Positions 1 through 12,240 of a DNA stretch of 64,000 bases are shown piece by piece (positions within the stretch are counted from its first letter, which is position 1; each line of letters starts with the position of its first letter). Both the position numbers and the translations under genes were made by a program. This DNA comes from Anagrus nilaparvatae. Lineage: Eukaryota; Arthropoda; Insecta; Hymenoptera; Mymaridae. The DNA lies in NCBI GenBank assembly GCA_022575985.1, contig JAKSXM010000007.1, forward strand, positions 15,688,501 to 15,752,500, read 5' to 3'. The notes under the pieces are model-generated. The model was not told the DNA's origin and made no database searches. It saw nothing but the letters and a program-made list of their open reading frames with translations.

Positions 1-196
1 ACTATCTTGCGCAAATTTTTTGTGTAGAATCATCGATGTGTTAAACAAATACCTTTGCCATTTGAATGGACCTCGTAGGCGAAGGAACAAAGGACTTTAT
101 GTTGTAAAATTCAAAAACCTTATAAAAAATCTATCAAATTAAAAAAAAAATTTTTTAATTATTAAATCTAATTTTTATTGTTCGTTATATTTTTAT

Positions 197-664
197 AATA
201 ATTAATTAAAGAAATCGGTCTTTACGAACAAAGAGTGTTAGCAATACTACTAACTAAATGTGGTATACATTTAAATACTCACATAGTAAATATCAGTATC
301 TTTTTCATAGAAAATTATTGAAAAAATTTTTTTTTAATTTTCCAATAATTTTATGCATTAAAAAATTATATAATGATGTTATGAACATTAATTAATTGAA
401 AAAAAGTGGTTTCAATAAATATTTCTCGAGTCAAAAAAAATGCCAGAGCCGGCAGGATTCGAACTCACGATTATTTCATATCTAATAGTGAAATCGCTTT
501 AGCCAACTAAGCTAGATGTTAATGCATAAAATCATTAAGAAATTGATTTAAAAAAATTTTCAATAACTTTCTATGAATAAGTTACTGATATTTACTAATA
601 TTACATTTAGTAATATAGCTAACATTCTTTGCTCGTAAAGACCGATACTTTTAATTAATTATTA
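197..664. repeat. Foldback (long inverted repeat) element with tRNA-like loop
   Basis: The two ends are imperfect inverted copies: about 160 bases on the left (197-360, including the block around tcggtctttacgaac) match the reverse complement of about 145 bases on the right (520-664). The roughly 160-base loop carries a tRNA-like sequence on the minus strand. No transposase is visible, so this is a non-autonomous element. It probably lies upstream of exon 2 of the first modSP copy, in intron 1. Confidence 0.7.
441..519 (-). pseudogene. tRNA-like sequence with Pol III A and B boxes
   Basis: On the minus strand an A box TAGCTTAGTTGG (plus 503-514) is followed at normal spacing by a B box AGTTCGAATCC (plus 455-465, one change from consensus) and then a run of eight T (plus 433-440), like a Pol III terminator. 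A D-arm-like and a T-arm-like fold are recognisable, but the 5' sequence cannot pair with the 3' side to make an acceptor stem and the anticodon loop is too long. It is therefore a tRNA-derived (SINE-head-like) sequence, not a functional tRNA gene. Confidence 0.5.
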
Positions 665-959
665 AAATTTTTTTAAATTAAATAATAATAACCTGCATCG
701 TGAAAATAAGATTTTTTAAAGATTTACTATATTTTAAGCAGTTATAAATCGGGCAGTTTGAGGCCTAGTCGTTTAAGATTTGGTGGAGCTTTATATTTTG
801 AAACATTTAGACGCCTAATTAATATATATTAATTTTGATTGTGTAGATTGACATTCTTTTGTAAATATTCTATTCCAGGTTGTCTATAGCTAAACTAAAA
901 TACTTTAATCCTACGATTTTCTAACATTTGAGCGCTAATAAAAATTCTTCTTTTTTTAG

Positions 960-3900
960 CTCTTTTTTTTAACAAAACACAAGCTAAACTTGATACATCA
1001 TGTATTTATAAGCAATTTAAATGTTATGATGGAACTTGTATAGGATCTGAATTTTTGTGTGACGGTAAACAAGAATGTCGAGATGGATCCGATGAAATTG
1101 AACATGAATGTAAAGATACATTGTGTGATTCTCGTGCATATCGTTGTAATTACGGAGCATGCATTGACAAAGATAAAGTTTGTAATGGTGTAAGAGATTG
1201 TGTGGATAACAGCGATGAACTTTATTGTTCAACTTCAGATATAGTAAAAGTAACTGAAAACAAACCAAATGAATGCTCTTTACTTGATTATCGATGTAAA
1301 AATGGACAATGCATTGATTCATTGCTAATTTGTGATGGAGTTTTTGACTGCAGTGATCATTCTGATGAAACCGAGTCTAATTGTCATGATTTTCAGTAAG
1401 AATTTATTATTTTCACATGTAATTTTTAAATTTGTGGCTGAATTTACAATTGCTACAATTTAATACATTAACAAGGGGAGTTCAATACATTTGGAACACC
1501 AAATTACACCAAATGGTTATGCATGAGTTTGTTATGTTGAAAAAACATGCGGACTACCCTCCGTTCATGCCAATGGGCCTTCTGGGCCTAGAAACGCAGG
1601 GTTCAATGTTATAAAATAGGGTTTTTTGGTAATTTTCATTGAAACGCCAAGACCTCGCAAGTTAACCAAAACTCTTCTGGTTGGTCTGATTATTTTGGTT
1701 TTAGTATCACCTTTTATAGGCCGTAAACCGCAATCTATTATCACTAATTCTCTCGTCATTATAGCCAATTAACGAAAAGGTCATTTTTTGCTAAAAAAGA
1801 CCAATTTTTAAATGTGTAATAATTTTTATTGGTGTCAAAGGCTATTAAATGCCGGATAAATATAGTGATTTGGCCCCCCTCCCCAATCTCAAAAAAATTA
1901 TTTGTATCCGAAAAGTATTATAAAAACTAGCCGATCGCCGTTGGAATTAGCTTCCTAGCCCATATTAGGCGCCCTTAAACCTTAAAAAACCTTAAAAATC
2001 GTGTTTTTTGCGTTTTTTTTTTTTGTTTCTCCGCACTGTGTTATGCTATTAATCTGAAAAATGCGTAGAAAAAAAGGGCACAGAGTTTATTTTCAATCCT
2101 CATTGGTTTTACACCCTTCAGACCATTTTAAGACCCCGAAAATTTATTTTTAATTTTCGAAAAATCGGTTTTTTGAGCATAAAAAAATTAACCAGCGTTA
2201 AATTTTTTCAAACTGACCTAAAAAGTTGAAAAAAGGTTTATTTTACTGCTTTCAGTCTTGTCCTGGAGGGGGAGCTCATCTTTTTTTGTCTCTACACGAT
2301 TAAAATGCAATAGAATTGCGAAAATTCGTTTTGAAACCTCCCTTCATCTTTTTGAGCATCTATTTTTACGTTTTAACTAAAATATATTTCATTAATTATT
2401 GTTTTTAGACCCTTATGACCACTTAAGACCACCTTAAGAGCCCTAAAATTGATTTTACATTTTCGAAAAATCAGTTTTTTTGAAATTAAAAAATTATACC
2501 TGCCTTTAATTCTTTCCAATTCGACTAAAAAGGCAAAGAAAATTATTTTTTAACGATATCAGTCTTGTCCTGGAGGGGGGGGCTCATCCCCACCCCTTCA
2601 AAACTCAAAAAACGCGTTTCTTTGCCCCGACACGATTAACCCATTAATTCCTAAGAAGAAACTGCATTTGACAGAGTTGTAAAACCTTTTCCATTTAGAG
2701 CATTTGGCTCAAATTAGTAAAATCTTAAGGGTCTAAAACCAATGAAGATTGAAAATAAACTCTGTGCCCTTTTTTTCTACGCAACTTTCAGATTAATAGC
2801 ACAAAACAGTGCGGAGAAACAAAAAAAAAACGCAAAAACACGATTTTTAAGGTTTTTTAAGGTTCAAGGGCGCCTAATATGGGCTAGGAAGCTAATTCCA
2901 ACGGCGATCGGCTAGTTATATTTATAATACTTTTTGGATACAAATAATTTTTTTGAAATTGGGGAGGGGGGCCAAATCACTATATTTATCCGGCAATAGC
3001 CTTTGTAATTTTTGACGAAAACAGGTTATAAGTTTCATAAAATTTCCACAAGCTTTAAGTTTCCAAAAATTGTCTACTCGTCTCATTTCCTTGATACGTT
3101 TTTAAGAAATGGCTCTTTAAAGTTAACATTAAAAATTAGTCCTTGTTTTTTTTTTAAATTTAAAAAACAAGAATTTAATTTACTAAAAAATGGGCAATAA
3201 ACAAAACAACAATTATTAAAAATGAGCTTTTTAAAAAATCGTTAAATTAGGACTGTGACTTCAAATTATCATATCTGGTTAACAAATAATTGAAAAAGGT
3301 AAAGTAAAAAAGTTTTGGAAACTTGAAGATTGTACAGATTTTTTCAAACCTATAAATCCCATTTTCGTCAGAAATTACAAATTTGGCAGCATTTTTAAAA
3401 TTGGTCATTTTTAGCCAAAAATGACCGTTCGTTTGGTTAATTGGCTATAGCGATGAAAGAATTAGTGATAATAAATTGCGGTTTACGGCGTATGAAAGGT
3501 GATACTTAAACCAAAAAAATGAGACCAACCAGAAGAGTTTTGGTAAACTTGCCAGGTTTTGACGTTTCATTGAAAATTACCAAAAAAACTCAATTTTATA
3601 ACATTGAGCTCTGCGTTTCTAGGCCCAGAAGGCCCATTGGAATGAACGAAGGGTATTTGGCATGTTTTTTCAACGTAAAAAACTCATGCATAACCATTTG
3701 GTGTAATTTGGTGTTCCAAATGTATTGAAATCCTCTTGTAAGTAATTTTTTATAAATTGGAATACTGATTTATTACGTTTTATTTATAAATTTATTTAAA
3801 TAAAATCAAATACATAATGCTTGCTAAAAATATTAAGAGTGCTGGGTGTAGCTATTTTTTTTTAGGTTTCAATCAATCAGAGGCTACGTAAAATATTAAT

Positions 3901-5905
3901 TTTTGCCAACAAAATACAGCCTAAATTTTTAAGAAAATATTTAATTTCATCAATATAAAATGGAGAATGCAGCTGTGCTTTTCTAAGGTCAAAAAAAATA
4001 TCTGATTTTCTGATGCTTAGAAAAATGGTTGACATCTAGACTTCCTAGTTTTAATCGTTAAATATGATCGATTATACATTTCTTACTTTCTACTAGCGGG
4101 CAATAATGACTATATTCCATATTTGAATGGTCGTCAATATTGCGCTTCGTAAAGCAAAAAAAAATATTCATAACCTCATCTAAAAATATTTATTAAACAT
4201 TTCTACGAGTGGGTTAAGAATGTACTATGTATTACGTATTTGATCTTATCTAAATAAATTTATTGATTCTAATTTTATTTAAATATTAATATTTCAATAT
4301 CAATTCCATTCTTTTGTAAATTTAAAACTGCTTAATATTAAAATTATTAAATCATTTTTTAAAATTATGTACACTGTACTTGTTTTTTTTTTTTTTTTTT
4401 TTTTTTTAATTAAAATTAAAAAAAAAAAGTTTTGCATTATTTTAAAGCTAGCAAAAAAAATAGTAAAATTAGCCTCAACGATATATTCTTATACATATTG
4501 GACAGGTCCAGGATAGAACGACCATCTGAAAAATAAAACATAAAAATACAATTTTTTTTTTGTGTCACTTTTTACCTGGGATTTATGAAACCACTCAGAT
4601 TTTACACTTCCTGACGCATAATTTTGAGATTTCCAAAGTATTTATTTTTTTTTTTTTTTTTTTACCAAATTTTATTTATTTATTTGTTCAGTACAATACT
4701 TAAAGTATCCCAAAAGAGCTCTGTCAAAGAACTGTGCTTGGGTACTGAAAAAATTACAAAAAGTTAACAATATAATATATACATATGAAAAATAGTATAG
4801 AAGTATGATTTTTTCAATTTTTTGATATCCGCTGCCGAGTTTAACCTGAAATATCTCAAAACCTTTATGATAACCAAGCAAATATTAAGTGTTATAAATA
4901 TTTCTTGTATTGTTATTGCAGTTGTCCTCCAAGTTCATTTGCTTGTGCTTATGGTGGTTGTATTGATAAATTTAAAAAATGTAATGGATTTGCTGATTGT
5001 GCTGATGGATCCGATGAAAAACAATGCACTGAATCAGTTACCGATTTACCACCAAAAACGACAACTACAACTACAACTACAACTACTTCAACAACTACAA
5101 CTAAAAAACCTACACCTTCATCAACCGAAAAACCATCAGTTAATGCAACTTCAGAAAAACCAATTGATAATATCTTAGAATTGCCAAATTGGTGTTCGAT
5201 TCCACAAAAACAAAATCATGCTTATTGGAAATTAGATAAATCATTATGTTCAAATGACGAAGATTGTGAACCTCCACCAAACATGAAAAACTTTTCACCT
5301 GGAGTCCGCATTAATTTTTATTGTGAAAAGGGTTACAAAATCAATGGAAGTTCTGATATTTATTGTGGAATTCATGGGCAATGGTCGGAATTACCAAAAT
5401 GTGTTTGTAAGTATAATAAATCTAATTTATATTATTTTTATGAATTTAAGCAATGCATATTCTAACATTTTTTAATACAGTGATTCAATGTCCATCTTTG
5501 GAATCAAATTCAATTAACATGAAATGTTCATTAAATGGCAATACTTTTATAAAGTGTGAAAACCCATTTCTACCTGATGCAAAAGTATTACTTAGCTGTA
5601 AAAATAATTACAAAAGAGATGATAATAATATTGAAAACACTAATGTTCTAACTTGTCAAAGTGATGGAGAATGGAATTACAAACCAATTATTTGTATTCC
5701 AAGTTTTGAATCAAATTTAATTCAAACTAATCAACGACCAAAAACTATTAGTGAACTGTATTCAATACTTAATAATTTAAAACAAGAATTAATCCGTTTA
5801 TTCAATTCAACAAGTGATTATATTACCCAAGGAAGATTATTAGAGCTAATTGTTGCTGTTAATAAACAAATTAATAAACTTAAAGGAACTCAAAATGTTT
5901 ACTAA
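960..5905 (+). CDS. Modular serine protease-like protein, copy 1, without protease domain (5' partial)
   Basis: Three exons are visible: 960-1395, 4922-5406 and 5481-5905. Acceptors end in AG, donors are GTAAGA and GTAAGT, and the phases (2, 1) join into one open frame of 447 residues ending at TAA 5903-5905. The first exon, with the start and signal peptide, lies upstream of the window; exon 2 begins with the hydrophobic end of the signal and a TQA-like cleavage region. Exon 2 encodes three LDL receptor class A domains (six Cys each, SDE calcium motifs). Exon 3 encodes a fourth LDLa, a Thr-rich linker with a run of Thr codons, and a CCP/sushi domain. The last exon encodes the second CCP-like (Wonton) domain seen in insect modular serine proteases, then a 66-residue helical tail. 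Modular serine proteases normally continue into a chymotrypsin-fold domain; none is present here or in the next 6.8 kb. Expected role: secreted haemolymph binder related to the Toll/prophenoloxidase initiator, without catalytic activity. Confidence 0.82.
1396..4921 (+). other. Intron 2 of copy 1
   Basis: Donor GTAAGA at 1396 and acceptor GCAG at 4921. Most of its length is the large foldback element at 1472-3738. The rest is AT-rich, with T runs near 4380-4407 and 4640-4662 and no recognisable coding sequence. Confidence 0.75.
1472..3738. mobile_element. Large foldback transposon, about 2.3 kb, TAA target duplication
   Basis: The left end (caaggggagttcaatacat) and the right end are inverted copies, flanked on both sides by TAA (1469-1471 and 3739-3741). 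Inverted homology continues inward: 1840-2110 matches the reverse complement of about 2735-3005 (shared block around gccgatcgccgttggaatt). The centre holds two diverged direct copies of a roughly 300-base segment with the shared block agtcttgtcctggaggggg (near 2257 and 2561). No transposase frame is present. A 3-base TAA duplication is typical of PIF/Harbinger-type elements, which is an inference only. Confidence 0.75.
5703..5902 (+). other. C-terminal helical tail that replaces the protease in copy 1
   Basis: After the last Wonton Cys (CIP) the frame stays open for 66 codons that encode an amphipathic, Leu/Ile-rich helix with an N-glycosylation motif (FNST). At the position where copy 2 has a splice donor, copy 1 has CCAA followed by GTTTTG, a poorer donor. 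About half the residues match the tail of copy 2 and most differences are conservative. Confidence 0.7.
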
Positions 5906-5909
5906 TAAA
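5904..5909 (+). terminator. Poly(A) signal overlapping the stop codon of copy 1
   Basis: AATAAA begins on the last two bases of the TAA stop at 5903-5905. If used, the 3' UTR would be only about 15-30 bases. This supports a transcript that ends here rather than splicing onward. Confidence 0.5.
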
Positions 5910-6027
5910 ATTTATTTTGTTTCTTTTGGCTAGAAAATTAATTGTATATTTATTTTAAATTATGTATTGAAAATACTGAATAAGATATTTGATTTTATAT
6001 TATTAATTATTATTTCATTACAAACAT

Positions 6028-6787
6028 ATAGTCTAGAAGACGCCTGCAATAAATGTATGCACTTTTTTCCTGAGCCTTCTGTAAGACTACTTATACGTGA
6101 TTCGTAAGTTTACGGGTACGTTGATTCCGAATTTTTAGGTCCCGATCCCGAAAACGTAGCCCTATAATACCGATTTACAGTAATTTTCAGCTAATTTTGA
6201 GTTTTTTTGACATACTTCATATAAAAACTTTCTAGATTGACTTTAAAATGTCAGGTAATATGTTTTTGTTGTTGCTGATTATGAATTTCAAGGTTAACCG
6301 GATAAGTTATCCCGTATACCATGTTCGGCCATTTTTTACCCGTTTTCGGCGTTGCTTCAACATGTTTCACAAAAAACATACTCGGTTCTTATAAAAATGA
6401 CTAAATTAAGGTTTTTGAGGTCGCTCATTATGAATTCTGAGGTTATGACCCCGAAAAGTTAGCCGAAAATGAATAAAAAATGGCCGAATATGGTATACGG
6501 GATACTTTTTCGGGTTCCTAACCTTGAAATTCATAATCAGCGACCATAAAAACATAGTACCTGACATTTTAAAGTCAATCAAGAAAATTTTTATATGTAG
6601 TATGTCAAAAAAACACTTAAAATTGGCCGAAAATTACGGTAAATCGGTATTAGGGCTATGTTTTTGGGGTTGGGACCTGGAAATTCGGAATCAGCGTACC
6701 CGCCAACTTAAGAATCACGTATAAGTAGCCTTACACAAGGCGTTTTAAAAAAGTGCATACATTTAACACAGGCGGCTTCTAGACGTA
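6028..6787. repeat. Foldback element, about 760 bp
   Basis: Ends are inverted copies: gtctagaag...cgcctg with aatgtatgcacttttt on the left matches the reverse complement at 6745-6787. Inverted homology extends through the GTACGCTGATTCCGAA and ATACCGATTTACAG segments almost to the centre near 6400. The short open frame at 6524-6724 is part of one arm, not a gene. Confidence 0.75.
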
Positions 6788-6888
6788 TAATAATTTACAA
6801 TTATCTAAAATTACAATTTTATTAAAAAAGTAAATGCCAAAAAAAGTAAATAACTTTCCTACAATAAGTACTTTAGAATACGTGTTAT

Positions 6889-7505
6889 AATCCAGTCAAA
6901 ATACGGGGGGGGGGGGGTTGTATTTTCACTGGCAAACACGAGATTTGCTCTACTATAGGTTTTTTGGGTCGTTGAACACGAAAGCCGGGTCATTTTGTAA
7001 AGAAATGGGGGCTTTACTGATCAAGAATTTGAACTTCTTTTTCATAAATAATCAATATTTCACTCTTAAAATAGCTAAAACTGTCCCTAAAAGGGGGTTT
7101 TTTGCTATTTGCACTTTGAGCATCCAGGATATGCCCATATAGATTTTTTGGGTCACTAATAAAAACCTATTTGGGCTATCCTGGATGCTAAAAGTACGAA
7201 AATAACAAAAACACCCCCTTTTCGGGGGTAGTTTAAGCCAATTTAGGGGTAAAATTTTAATTATTTATAAAAAATAGGTCGAAATTCTTGATCAGCGACT
7301 CAAAGAACCCGTATGGTACCAATCAAAGTGCGAATATGTAAAAAAAAAACCTTTTTGTGGGTAGTTTTTGCAAACATAAGGGTGAGGCCCCCATTTTTTA
7401 CAAAATGACCCCGATTTTCATGTTCAGCGACCCAAAAAACCTATAGTAGAGCAAATCTCGTATTCGCCAGTGAAAATACAACCAAACCCGTATTTTGATT
7501 GGAGT
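6889..7505. repeat. Foldback element, about 615 bp
   Basis: The left block ending in caaatctcg-type sequence with ctctactataggttttttggg is repeated in inverse orientation at 7425-7490, and both ends carry inverted copies of ccaRtcaaaatacgg. A run of 13 G sits in the left end. No coding content. Confidence 0.75.
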
Positions 7506-8550
7506 ACCGCCCCTATCCACCATTTAAGGGTTTTAAATAGGGCGAAAATGAATGAGACCTCAATGCATACGAAGTATACTTAAGTTTACATAAAAAATAT
7601 TATTTTCAAACATCTTTCAATAAAATTGGATACTTTTTTCATTAATATTTCCAAGCATTTCCTAATAATGCCTGATCTACCCCTTTTACCCCCGTTTTTA
7701 GGGTATATTTAAGGGTTGTAGGTAAAAACTAAAGTCAGATTCTGAAAGAGCATAAAATTTTACTTATTAGCCACTTATCTATAAGGGAATATATTTATTT
7801 TTTCTCACTTCCAAAACTCTCCGCCCGGCGTTAATGAGTTAATAATTTACATTACAATTTTTTTTTTAATATTTACTGGAGTATGGCGTATTTGTTCTCG
7901 AACATCAAAGGGTATCGCAAATAATTGTTTCTGAATTTTCGGTCAAGAGAAATGTCAAATTCAATGGAAACCCTTTCCTGCAAAATATCGTCACAATTGT
8001 TATAAAATCCCAAAGAGATACAATTTTTTTATGATAATCAGAACCAAAGCTTAGAGTTATGGGCAGATAATAGCTATGTGGCATATTGGCCTCAATTTAT
8101 CTTTTTTTTAAATAAGACCTACCCTAACCAAAAGGGTTCCTTATTTTAAAGATTAAATTAGTTCCTGATTGTTTAAAAAAAAAAAATCTAATTCTATTTT
8201 TTGGGATTCCTTATAAGAAATATCAAGTTTCGGTTACAAAAAAAATATCTTTTTTATTTATAATCTTACCCTATTAGGTGTACTCCACCCCCTTAAAATT
8301 AAGAGTTTTTTTTTTAAATTTAAATGAAATAAGTCCCCATATCCAAAATGATGAAAATTTCTAATATAATTATAACTTTATCCTTCTGGTGAATTATAGC
8401 CAAATTAAATTATGGTCTCTCGATACTTTTCTTTTTTCAATAAACTTGTCCAATCATAGGAATGCCTTATAACCAGAGCTGTGTAGCTCGGAACGGTCCC
8501 CACTTTTATATAACGCGTAAATACTGTACTTAAAATTTTTTGAGTACAGT
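7506..8550. other. Spacer without recognisable gene
   Basis: AT-rich sequence between a foldback element and a LINE relic. A small hairpin (aatactgtact...agtacagtatt) lies at about 8521-8558. I see no coding region. Confidence 0.5.
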
Positions 8551-8569
8551 ATTTATACATAAGGTAGTT

Positions 8570-11500
8570 ATGACTATTCCTTAGTTACAAATGATAGACA
8601 GAGAAGAAGTTCTGGTGGAGTTCCTCTTTACATTAAATCAAACTTTTCTTACAAAGTGTTATCAGTCAGTAAAGACACAGGGGTAGATAAACTCCCGGAA
8701 TACCTGATCTGCGAAGTTTCCTACTTAAATACTAAGATTATGGTTGCGGTAGTTTATAGACCCCCTGATCATTCGCTCTCCTATAATATGGATTTCCTCG
8801 ATTTTATATCCACCCTTGCCCTCAATTATAGCAATAAAATAATTCTCGGTGATTACAACGTTAATATATTTTTTTTTCATCGTCATTCTACTTTACTATG
8901 TGACTTTATAATCGATAATAAATTAATAACTATTACCTTATCGCTTATGGTATAACCCACCGGGGACCGGTTTCTAATTCTTTCATTGATTTAATAATTA
9001 TCGATGAAAATGATAAGGTAATTTCGTTTGATAAAAAATTATTCATTAACAACCACTACTTATCACACGCTACTCTTGACATCTTCACACCCAACTCCCT
9101 TGAAACGAATGTTTCCTTCAGAAATATCCAAAATATTAATCCTGAGGAGTTCACAATTCGTCTTCAACAATTTGACTGGTCATTTGCCTTTAAAAGTAGA
9201 AATGCTGACCTTATCTGGGATAGAAGCGCTAAAAATATCATATCTGTTCTTGATTTTGTAGCTCCTCTAAAATATTATAGAATTACTAAGAATTCTCTTC
9301 CATGGCTAACACCTGAGTTAAGAAAGGAATCTAAACATCTAGATTATCTTTATCGTCGTTATAGACGCAAACGTATTCAGCCTCGCCTAGACGCGAATAA
9401 AGATTTCAGAGACATTTTAAATAAGAAAATCTCAACAGTAAAAATTAACTTTTACTTAAACAAACTATCAACAAATAACCCTCCTGCAGTTATTTGGAGC
9501 GAACTGGAGCACCTGGGTCTTATCAGTTCCTCTACCACTACTAAACCTCGCTTCAATTCGGACGCTCACAGTATATTTTTTGTCCACAAATTTTGATCCC
9601 TCACTACAACAAAATAATCCTCCAGCAGTCTTGAATCGCCCCCCTTTTAAATTTACTAACATTACGTTAGACAATTTAAACTAGGCTTTCAAACAATTCT
9701 TTAACAAATCTAAAGGCCTCGATGGTATTTCATTAGACGTACTCAAACTCTGTCTACCAGCTCTTTCAAAAGTTTTTATATCCCTTTTCAATAGGTCTAT
9801 AATTCTCAAAAAATTTTCGTCTGCCTGGAAACATAGTCACATTATCCCTGTTATTAAAATACTTAATCGCCTCTTCTTAAGCAACTATCGTCCGGTTTCT
9901 CTTTTATCAATTCTATTCAAGATTTCTGAGAAAATACTTCATAATCAATTATCATAATATTTTATTCAGCATAAAGTTCTTGAAAATTTCCAATCAGGCT
10001 TCCAAAAACAATACAGCACCCAAGCTCTATTGACTAATCTAGTTGATGATATTTGTAGAGGCTACCATGATGGTAATCTCGCCATCTTATTAATGCTATA
10101 TACCTCACAAAAACATTTGATCAAGTTTCTCACAATCTCCTATTGCCCAAGTTATTGAATCTTGGCATATCCAAGGACGCAGTGGACTGATTTTCCATCT
10201 ACCTTTTAGATAGAACTCAATCCGTCATAGTAGGTGAAAAAATCTTCTCCGTGGAAGTAGTTAAAAGTGGTGTCCCCCAAGGTTCTGTTTTGGACTCGTT
10301 ACTATTCCTAATTTACATGAACGATATACGCCAAAAGACTACTTTTCGCGGATGATATACAAATTTACCTAATTCCCAAGAAAGACTACAACCTAGGTAT
10401 TTTTCTTCTACAAAACGATTTAAGAAACATTGAAACTTGGTCTTCTCAAAATAATTTTAACTTCGCAGACGTTTAGTTTGCTCATTAATTTTCCCTCTCT
10501 TTGACTATGGTGCATTTGCAATGGGTAACCTGTTAGGGTATCAATATGACCGTATATAAAAACTGCAAAATTCCACTGTATGATATGTTTCTGATATCAA
10601 ATTTCCTATCAGAACATCACCTGCTAGACTAAAACTAGGTTGGTTGAATATCAGGTTAAGTCAAAAATAAAAAGTGCTATACAGTAAAACCCCGATATTC
10701 GCGGTTAATGCGTTCCACAAAAGTGCCGCAAATGCTGAATCCGAAGAAGTATTGTTTCTTATGTAAAATAGGGGGTTAGGATCTGAAATTTGAAAAAAAT
10801 TGAATTTTTTTTTGAAAATATTAAGATTTTTATTAATTTTTAGTAAATTTTAGTGATGTTAATTAAGTTTTAGAAAAATAATCCATAATATTTTTTTGCT
10901 TTTTACTTCTTGCCATAAGAGTTAAGAAACCAGTCTTTAAAAATAACCTTTGTTGCCCATGCACTTTTAGTAGATCTCATAAATACAGGCAGGTGCTCTT
11001 TGCTTTTATTTTTTAAAACCCTGGGTGTTTCTGATTTATAAATTAGGTTTACACCGATAAGAGCCCGACGCATTAGCGCAAAATAACAATGTGAACCTGT
11101 CTTTGGAAATCTTAAAACCTGGTGCAGATTTTTCACTTTTGGTCAAGAAAGTACGTGAAGGCATTTTTTTTCAATTTAACCAGTTTCATCACAGTTAAAT
11201 ATTTGATCTGTTACATAACATTTGTCTTGGATTAAACTTTTTAACTCTGATGGAAATATTGCAGCTGCTTCTTGATCAGCACAAGCTTTTTCACCACTGA
11301 ATGAGACGTTATGTAGAGAAAATCTACATTTAAATCTGTCAAACCAACCCCTACTAGCAAAAAAAATTCATTTGAAGAACCAATAAATTGTTTTTTTAGA
11401 AATTTGTAAAATTCTAAAGCTTGTTGTCTTATGGCCAAACCACTCAGTGGAATTTATCTATTTTTTATGAATCATATTTTGCATCCATATAATTAGCATG

Positions 11501-12240
11501 TCTTCCGTTTTTTCTAAGTTTCTAATCTAATCAAAATATTTTACTTAAAATCATTTTTTGCGCCAAATCCATCTTTGATTTTTTCCGTTCAACTTTTTTC
11601 ATAGGTGATTTATTTTTTGGAGCCATGATTTAATAAATTTAATAAATTAATTACAAAGAACAAAAAATTTTTATAATTTCAAAAAGGTTATAAAATGTAA
11701 AAAGTTATAAATGTAATGTTATAAATGTAATATTTTTATAAAATAAAAATAAACAAATGACTAAATAATATAGCCAAAAAAATTGAAAATTTAAATCAAT
11801 ATTCAAAAATTAAAAAAAAATTTTTTACTGAAAAACCGCGAATTCGCGAAGCATATACCGTGAATATTGAAGCATGGTATTATTATAAAAACCGCGAATT
11901 TGCGAATCCGCGAATACAAAAGCCCGCGAATATCGGGGTTTTACTGTATTTATTTGTAACACCTTAAATAATTGCCTATCTCTTTACCTAAAGGATAAAA
12001 TTAATGTCTACGTTCCTGCTTGTGATCTACGCCCCATTTACGTCCTCATCTTTCCGTCCCCACCTCTACATGCTCTAAATTCAACAATTCCCCTCTTGTT
12101 CACATGCTGAATTTCTGGAATACCCTCCCTGAATTTATCCGTCTTACTCCTTACATTCACTCTTTTAAACACAACATTTATCACTATCTTTTACAGAACG
12201 ACTCCTCTACCTCTCTTTAATATCAATAAACTTCTCACAG
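8570..12240 (+). mobile_element. Degenerate non-LTR retrotransposon (endonuclease + RT), split by a Tigger element
   Basis: Broken frames on the plus strand encode an APE-type endonuclease (GGVPLYIK, then VAVVYRPPDHS and the active-site-like ILGDYNVN at 8605-8870) followed by a reverse transcriptase (SNYRPVSLLSILFKISEKIL near 9890, VPQGSVL near 10272, LLFADDIQIYL near 10340). The C-terminal part continues after an inserted DNA transposon (10682-11946) to about 12240. There are many stops and frameshifts, for example at about 8955, 9590 and 9955. The motif set resembles the Jockey/CR1 group. It is a dead copy. Confidence 0.8.
10682..11946 (-). mobile_element. Tigger/pogo-like DNA transposon relic with TA duplication
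   Basis: Terminal inverted repeats CAGTAAAACCCCGATATTCG and its complement are flanked by TA at 10680-10681 and 11947-11948. The interior, on the minus strand, has a Met-Ala-Pro-Lys start with a basic N terminus (11626 downward) and a later segment at 10903-11136 that resembles the DDE domain of Tigger transposases (HLPVFMRSTKSAW then FKDWF). Stops and frame changes break it. It sits cleanly inside the LINE relic, so it is younger than that LINE. Confidence 0.8.

Noticed and set aside
441..519. Functional tRNA gene on the minus strand
   Set aside because: No acceptor stem can form and the anticodon loop is wrong; only promoter-like boxes are preserved.
1017..1322. Open frame on the minus strand across modSP copy 1 exon 2
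   Set aside because: It is antisense to the LDLa-coding exon and its translation is a His/Leu/Tyr-rich mirror of that exon; the same shadow occurs at 15299-15517.
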